Source: Nonomuraea muscovyensis (lineage in GTDB: Bacteria > Actinomycetota > Actinomycetes > Streptosporangiales > Streptosporangiaceae). Taken from it: a DNA stretch of 64,000 nt. A program made the position numbers and the translations under genes. Location: positions 1,116,001 to 1,180,000 of the forward strand of contig NZ_JACHJB010000002.1 of the NCBI RefSeq assembly GCF_014207745.1. The letters run 5' to 3'. Shown here piece after piece: positions 59,581 to 64,000 of the stretch. The notes below the pieces were generated by a model that ran no database searches, had not been told where the DNA came from, and saw nothing but the letters and a program-made list of their open reading frames with translations. The stretch's first letter is position 1; each line of letters opens with the position of its first letter.

Positions 59581-61506
59581 ATGACCTCAGTGCCCGTCCA
59601 GCCACGCACCGGCGTACGCCCGGGAGCCGTACGGACCGCGGAGGGGGCCGTCACGCCGGCGGCCGGGCACGTCACCGGCGGGCTGCTCCAGGCGTGGCAG
59701 GAGCGGAACCGGCGGGCCACCATCCCGCACACCGTCGAGCGGCTGCGCGCCGCGGGCAACGTCACCAACCTGAGCCGCCTGCTCGCCGCCGACCCCCCGC
59801 CCTACCGCGGCCGCTACCCGTTCCTCGACACCGACCTGTACAAGACGCTCGAGGGCCTGGCCTACGAGATCGGCGCCGGCCGTGACGGCAAGGGCGTCCG
59901 GGAGTTCTTCGACGAGGTCGTCGAGTTGCTGGAGCGGGTGCAGGCCGACGACGGCTACCTCAACTCGTTCTTCCAGGACCCGGCCGCGACCAAGAGGCCG
60001 TGGGAGGACCTCGCCTGGGGCCACGAGCTCTACAACCTGGGCCACCTGATCCAGGCCGCCGTGGCGGCCACCCGGCGGATGGGCGACGACCGGCTGCTCG
60101 GCGTGGCCGTCAGATTCGCCGACCTGGTCGTGCGGCGCTTCGGCGAGGGCGGCGAGGAGGCCGTCTGCGGCCATCCCGAGGTGGAGATGGCACTGGTCGA
60201 GCTCTACCGGGAGACCGGTGACCGCGACTACCTGCGGCAGGCCGAGCTGTTCGTGGAGCGGCGCGGCCGGGGCGGGCTCACGCACAGCATCTTCCCGCCT
60301 GACTACTTCCAGGACCACCTCCCGCTGCGCGAGCTGCCGTCGGTCACCGGCCACGCGGTGCGGATGGCGTACCTGGCGGCCGGGGCGGCCGACGTCTGCC
60401 TGGAGACCGGCGACCGGACCCTCCTCGACGCGCTCGACCGGCTGTGGGAGGACATGGTCGCCGGCAAGCTCTACATCACCGGCGGGCTCGGCAGCCGCCA
60501 CTCCGACGAGGCGATCGGCGACCGGTACGAGCTGCCGCCCGAGCGCTCCTACAGCGAGACCTGCGCCGCCGTGGGCGTCATGCAGTGGGCCTGGCGCATG
60601 TTCCTGGCCACCGGCGGGGCGAAGTACCTCGACGTCTTCGAACGGGTCCTGTTCAACGCCTACGCCGTGGGCCTGTCGGCCGACGGGACGGCGTTCTTCT
60701 ACGACAACCCGCTCCAGCGCCGCCCCGACCACGAGCAGCGCAGCGGCGCGGAGACCGGCGGCGACCCGCTGCGCCGGCCCTGGTTCGGCTGCCCGTGCTG
60801 CCCGCCGAACGTCGTGCGCTGGATGGCGCAGCTCGGCGACTACCTGGCCGCCGAGCGGGGCGACACGCTGTACGTCGCCCAGTACGCCGACAGCAGGATC
60901 GAGACCGGCGACCTCGCGCTGCGGCTGGAGACGGACTACCCGTGGGACGGCGCGGTGCGGCTGACCGTCGAACGCGCCCCCGGCCGCCCGTACGCGATCA
61001 GACTGCGCATCCCCGCCTGGGCACGGGACGTCACGCTGGACGGCGAGCCGGTTGCGGCCCAGGACGGCTGGCTGACGGTGGAGCGGCACTGGGCCGACGG
61101 CGACCGGCTGCGGGTGGAGCTGCCGATGCCGGTGCGCGGCCACGTCTCCCACCCCCACCTGGACGCGACCCGCGGCACGGTCGCCGTCGCCCGGGGCCCG
61201 CTGGTCTACTGCGTCGAGCAGCAGGACACGCCGGTCCCCGTGGACGACCTCGTCCTGTCCGCGGACGCGCTCGCGCAGGCGAGCGTGTCCGCGGGCACCT
61301 CAACGTCGGAGTGCGGGCTGCCGGGGGCGGTCGTGCTCCGGATGCCGGCGGGCGTCGCGCCCCCACCGCCGGCGGAGCTCTATCCGGAGCTCACCCCCGC
61401 CCCTCCCGCCGCCCGGGAAGCGGAGGTCCCCCTGACCCTCGTCCCCTACTTCCTGTGGGGCAACCGCACGGCCGCGGCCATGCGCGTGTGGGTCAGGGCG
61501 CAGTAA
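59581..61506 (+). CDS. Glycoside hydrolase family 127 (beta-L-arabinofuranosidase-like)
   Basis: 641 residues from ATG 59581 (GGGAG upstream). The GH127 active-site pattern is complete: Glu310 in SDEAIGDRYELPP (acid/base), Glu326 and Cys328 in SYSETCAAVG, and the Cys406-Cys407 pair in GCPCCPPNVVRWMAQLGDYL; in characterised enzymes one Cys is the nucleophile and zinc is bound by Glu and three Cys. No signal peptide, so it acts in the cytosol on imported oligosaccharides. First gene of a unit with a binding lipoprotein and a permease. Confidence 0.93.
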   Translation: MTSVPVQPRTGVRPGAVRTAEGAVTPAAGHVTGGLLQAWQERNRRATIPHTVERLRAAGNVTNLSRLLAADPPPYRGRYPFLDTDLYKTLEGLAYEIGAGRDGKGVREFFDEVVELLERVQADDGYLNSFFQDPAATKRPWEDLAWGHELYNLGHLIQAAVAATRRMGDDRLLGVAVRFADLVVRRFGEGGEEAVCGHPEVEMALVELYRETGDRDYLRQAELFVERRGRGGLTHSIFPPDYFQDHLPLRELPSVTGHAVRMAYLAAGAADVCLETGDRTLLDALDRLWEDMVAGKLYITGGLGSRHSDEAIGDRYELPPERSYSETCAAVGVMQWAWRMFLATGGAKYLDVFERVLFNAYAVGLSADGTAFFYDNPLQRRPDHEQRSGAETGGDPLRRPWFGCPCCPPNVVRWMAQLGDYLAAERGDTLYVAQYADSRIETGDLALRLETDYPWDGAVRLTVERAPGRPYAIRLRIPAWARDVTLDGEPVAAQDGWLTVERHWADGDRLRVELPMPVRGHVSHPHLDATRGTVAVARGPLVYCVEQQDTPVPVDDLVLSADALAQASVSAGTSTSECGLPGAVVLRMPAGVAPPPPAELYPELTPAPPAAREAEVPLTLVPYFLWGNRTAAAMRVWVRAQ

Positions 61507-61546
61507 CGGCACACCCGGCCGTCGAGCAATTCTGAAAGAAGGCAAC

Positions 61547-63220
61547 ATGAGGAGATCGGCCGCTCTGGCCAGCATCGCGGTGTTCACCACGCTGGCGGTG
61601 ACCGCGTGCGGCGGTGGCAAGCCCGCGTCCACCGCCGCTTCCCCGGCGACGGCGTCCGCCTCCGGCGGCACCGTCCAGGTCCTGCTCACCGCCGACTACT
61701 CCCACCTGGACCCCGTCAGGGGCTGGGACGGCGGGGTCAACAACTTCTACCGGCTCATCTACCGCGGCCTGACCACCTTCGGCGCCGGCAAGGGCGCGGA
61801 GGGCACGAAGATCGTCCCCGACCTGGCGACCACCACCGGCACCCCGTCCGACGACAACAAGACCTGGACGTTCACCCTCAAGGACGACATCTTCTTCGAA
61901 GATGGCAAGCCGATCACCAGCGAGGACGTCAAGTTCGGCGTCCAGCGCGCCTGGGACCCGGAGGCGGGCATCGGCTCGCCGTACGCCAAGCTGCTCATCG
62001 AGGCGCCCAAGGACTACAAGGGCCCGTACCTGTCCGGTGACCTGGACACGATCGAGACACCGGACGCCAAGACGGTCGTCTTCCACCTGAAGAAGCCGTT
62101 CGCCGACTTCCCCAGCGCCCTCACCCAGCCGAACTTCGTGCCGTTCCCGAAAGGCACGGGCGCCGCCGCGGCGTTCGACAGCAAGCCGATCGCCTCGGGC
62201 CCGTACAAGGTGGAGAGCTACCAGCGCGGCTCGAAGCTGAAGCTGGTGCGCAACCCGCACTGGAAGGCCGCCACCGACACCGTGCGCGCGGCCAGGCCGG
62301 ACGCCTTCGAGTTCACCTTCGGCCTCGACGGCGCGACGATCGACGAGCGCATGCTCGCCGGGCAGGGCACGGACGCGAACGCCATCGCGAGCGCGATCCA
62401 GCCGGCCACCGTGGCCCGGATCCAGGACCCGCGCTACAAGGAGCGCACGCTGTCGGGCTACATGGGCTGCACGACGTACATGAGCCTGAACACCACCAAG
62501 AAGAACCTCGGCGACGTGCGGGTCCGGCAGGCCGTCAACCACGCGATCAACAAGGACAACGTGGTGTCGGGCGACGGCGGCACCGCGCTGGCGACCAGGG
62601 CCACCGCCATCCAGCCGCCGACCATCGTCGGGCGGGTGGACTACGACCTGTACCCGACGGACCTGGACAAGGCGCGGCGGCTGCTGGCCGAGGCGGGGCT
62701 CGCGAACGGCTTCGACCTGACCCTCGACGTCCGCCCGGTACCCCGGCAGCAGGGCATGGCGGTGGCGATCCAGGAGTCGCTGAAGCCGCTGAACATCAAC
62801 GTGAAGATCAACAACATCGACACGTCCACCTTCTACGAGGTGATCGGCACCCCCTCCCGGCAGCACGACGCCGCCATCACCGGCTGGTGCCCGGACTGGG
62901 CGTCCGGTGCGACGTTCCTGCCGCCGCTGTTCGACGGCCGCAACATCTTCGACAAGGGCAACACGAACCTCGCCCAGATCGACGACCCGGAGATCAACAA
63001 GAGGATCGACGAGATCGCCGCGATGGCCGACGTCGACGCCGCGAACGCGGCCTACGCCGAACTGGACAAGCAGATCATGGCGAAGGCGCCGCTCGTGCCC
63101 CTGCTGTACGAGAAGAACGTGACGGTCACCGGCGCCAACATCGCCGGCGCCTACCTGCACGACTCGTACTCCGGCGGCATCGACCTGGTCTCCGTCGGCC
63201 TCAAGGACGCGAGCAAGTAG
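61547..63220 (+). CDS. ABC transporter solute-binding lipoprotein (SBP_bac_5 family)
   Basis: 557 residues with GAAGGC before ATG 61547. Lipobox LAVTACGGG (Cys21). The fold of peptide/nickel/oligosaccharide binding proteins is seen in WTFTLKDDIFFEDGKPITSE, DVKFGVQRAWDPE, RVRQAVNHAINKDNVVSGDG and GWCPDWASGATFLPPLFDG. Family 5 proteins mostly bind peptides, but members near glycosidases import plant or host glycans. Here the GH127 gene suggests arabinose-containing oligosaccharides. Confidence 0.92.
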   Translation: MRRSAALASIAVFTTLAVTACGGGKPASTAASPATASASGGTVQVLLTADYSHLDPVRGWDGGVNNFYRLIYRGLTTFGAGKGAEGTKIVPDLATTTGTPSDDNKTWTFTLKDDIFFEDGKPITSEDVKFGVQRAWDPEAGIGSPYAKLLIEAPKDYKGPYLSGDLDTIETPDAKTVVFHLKKPFADFPSALTQPNFVPFPKGTGAAAAFDSKPIASGPYKVESYQRGSKLKLVRNPHWKAATDTVRAARPDAFEFTFGLDGATIDERMLAGQGTDANAIASAIQPATVARIQDPRYKERTLSGYMGCTTYMSLNTTKKNLGDVRVRQAVNHAINKDNVVSGDGGTALATRATAIQPPTIVGRVDYDLYPTDLDKARRLLAEAGLANGFDLTLDVRPVPRQQGMAVAIQESLKPLNINVKINNIDTSTFYEVIGTPSRQHDAAITGWCPDWASGATFLPPLFDGRNIFDKGNTNLAQIDDPEINKRIDEIAAMADVDAANAAYAELDKQIMAKAPLVPLLYEKNVTVTGANIAGAYLHDSYSGGIDLVSVGLKDASK

Positions 63221-63222
63221 GC

Positions 63223-64000
63223 ATGGCCATCGCCACACCCTCGCACGAGGCGAAGGCGGCGGCCTCGGTGGGGGACGCGCCCGGCGCGCCCCCCACCGAG
63301 GGGCGGCGGATCGTCCGCGCCCTGCTGCGCGACCGGGGCGCCGTGCTCAGCGCGGGGTTCCTCGCCCTGGTCGTGCTGATGGCGATCTGCGCGCCGCTGA
63401 TCACCGCGCTCACCGGTCACGGCCCGAACACCTTCGACCCGGCCGCCGTGAACTCCGACCTCGGCGGCCTGCCGCGCGGCTCGTTCGGCGGGATCAGCGC
63501 CGAGCACCTGCTCGGCGTGGAGCCGCAGAACGGCCGCGACATCCTCGCCCGCATCGCCTACGGCGCCCGCGTGTCGTTCCTCATCGCGCTGTCGGCGACC
63601 GTGCTGACGACTCTGCTCGGCGTGGTCTTCGGCATGCTGGCCGGGTTCTACCAGGGGTGGGTCGACCAGGTCATCTGCCGGATCATGGACTTCCTGATGG
63701 CCTTCCCGGCGCTGATCTTCATGATCGCGATCCTGTCGTCGCTGCCTTCGGGTGACCGGTCGGTCCTGCTGGTCGCGGTGATCTCCCTGTTCGGCTGGCC
63801 GTACCTGGCGCGGCTGGTGCGCGGGCAGACGCTGACGCTGGCGAACCGGGAGTTCGTCGAGGCGGCCCGCGCGTCGGGCGCCTCCACCGGGGCGCTGGTG
63901 TTCAAGGAGATCCTGCCCAACCTGCGCAACTCCGTCATCGTCATGACCACCCTGGCCGTGCCCGGCTACATCGGCACCGAGGCCGGACTGTCGTTCCTCG
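63223..64000 (+). CDS. ABC transporter permease (DppC type), cut by the window end
   Basis: 259 codons are visible from ATG 63223, two bases after the previous stop; no stop is reached. N-terminal tail of 35 residues, then OppC_N-type first helix GAVLSAGFLALVVLMAICAP, and the permease core GYGARVSF-like part (RIAYGARVSFLIALSATVLT) with the EAA loop REFVEAARASGASTGALVFK. Partner permease and ATPases are expected beyond the window. Confidence 0.92.
   Translation, partial: MAIATPSHEAKAAASVGDAPGAPPTEGRRIVRALLRDRGAVLSAGFLALVVLMAICAPLITALTGHGPNTFDPAAVNSDLGGLPRGSFGGISAEHLLGVEPQNGRDILARIAYGARVSFLIALSATVLTTLLGVVFGMLAGFYQGWVDQVICRIMDFLMAFPALIFMIAILSSLPSGDRSVLLVAVISLFGWPYLARLVRGQTLTLANREFVEAARASGASTGALVFKEILPNLRNSVIVMTTLAVPGYIGTEAGLSFL

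Overview
The window is GC-rich DNA from an actinomycete. Coding frames end almost every codon in G or C, GTG starts are common, and start/stop overlaps (ATGA, GTGA) are frequent. The gene set (a CU044_5270-type protein beside an ECF sigma factor, many one- and two-component regulators, serine/threonine kinase, S1 and S41 proteases, P450 remains, F420-type oxidoreductase remains) suggests a Streptosporangiales-like soil organism such as Nonomuraea. That placement is inference. The window contains no rRNA or CRISPR array that I can see, and I recognised no tRNA.

Left part (1-15 kb): a drug-efflux fragment, a decayed Tn3-family transposase start, a LysR/MFS divergent pair, an isochorismatase-fold hydrolase, and a MerR regulator coupled to a membrane protein. 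Then comes a tightly overlapped envelope operon: two tiny frames, ABC ATPase, ABC permease, S41 protease lipoprotein and lipase-like lipoprotein. It is divergent from an OmpR-type two-component system. A zone of decayed mobile and other genes follows.

Central part (15-39 kb): pta and ackA face each other; an ECF sigma factor is coupled to its probable regulator. An MMPL exporter is divergent from a NarL-type two-component system, and the promoter region between them is duplicated 3.6 kb downstream next to a penicillin-binding-like serine hydrolase. Next are a phosphotriesterase-like gene coupled to an XRE regulator, small accessory enzymes, a MocR/MFS/HAD cluster, and a trpB-trpA-GntR unit with two tandem operator-like repeats.

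Right part (39-64 kb): S1 protease, sterol-desaturase-like hydroxylase with AraC regulator, and a DrrAB-like ABC exporter divergent from a TetR with two matching operators. Then a hydrolase/TetR pair with a palindromic operator, an erythromycin-esterase-like gene divergent from a double-HTH MerR regulator, a serine/threonine kinase fused to a DUF4328 membrane domain, a 48-residue secreted peptide gene, and several insertion sequences and gene scars. The window ends in a sugar-scavenging locus: ChbG-type deacetylase, GH127 beta-L-arabinofuranosidase, solute-binding lipoprotein and permease (cut by the window end).

The main theme is a regulator-rich accessory region in which about seventeen genes or element fragments are visibly decayed. 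Most intact units are small regulator-plus-target cassettes whose operators can be read directly as inverted or direct repeats.
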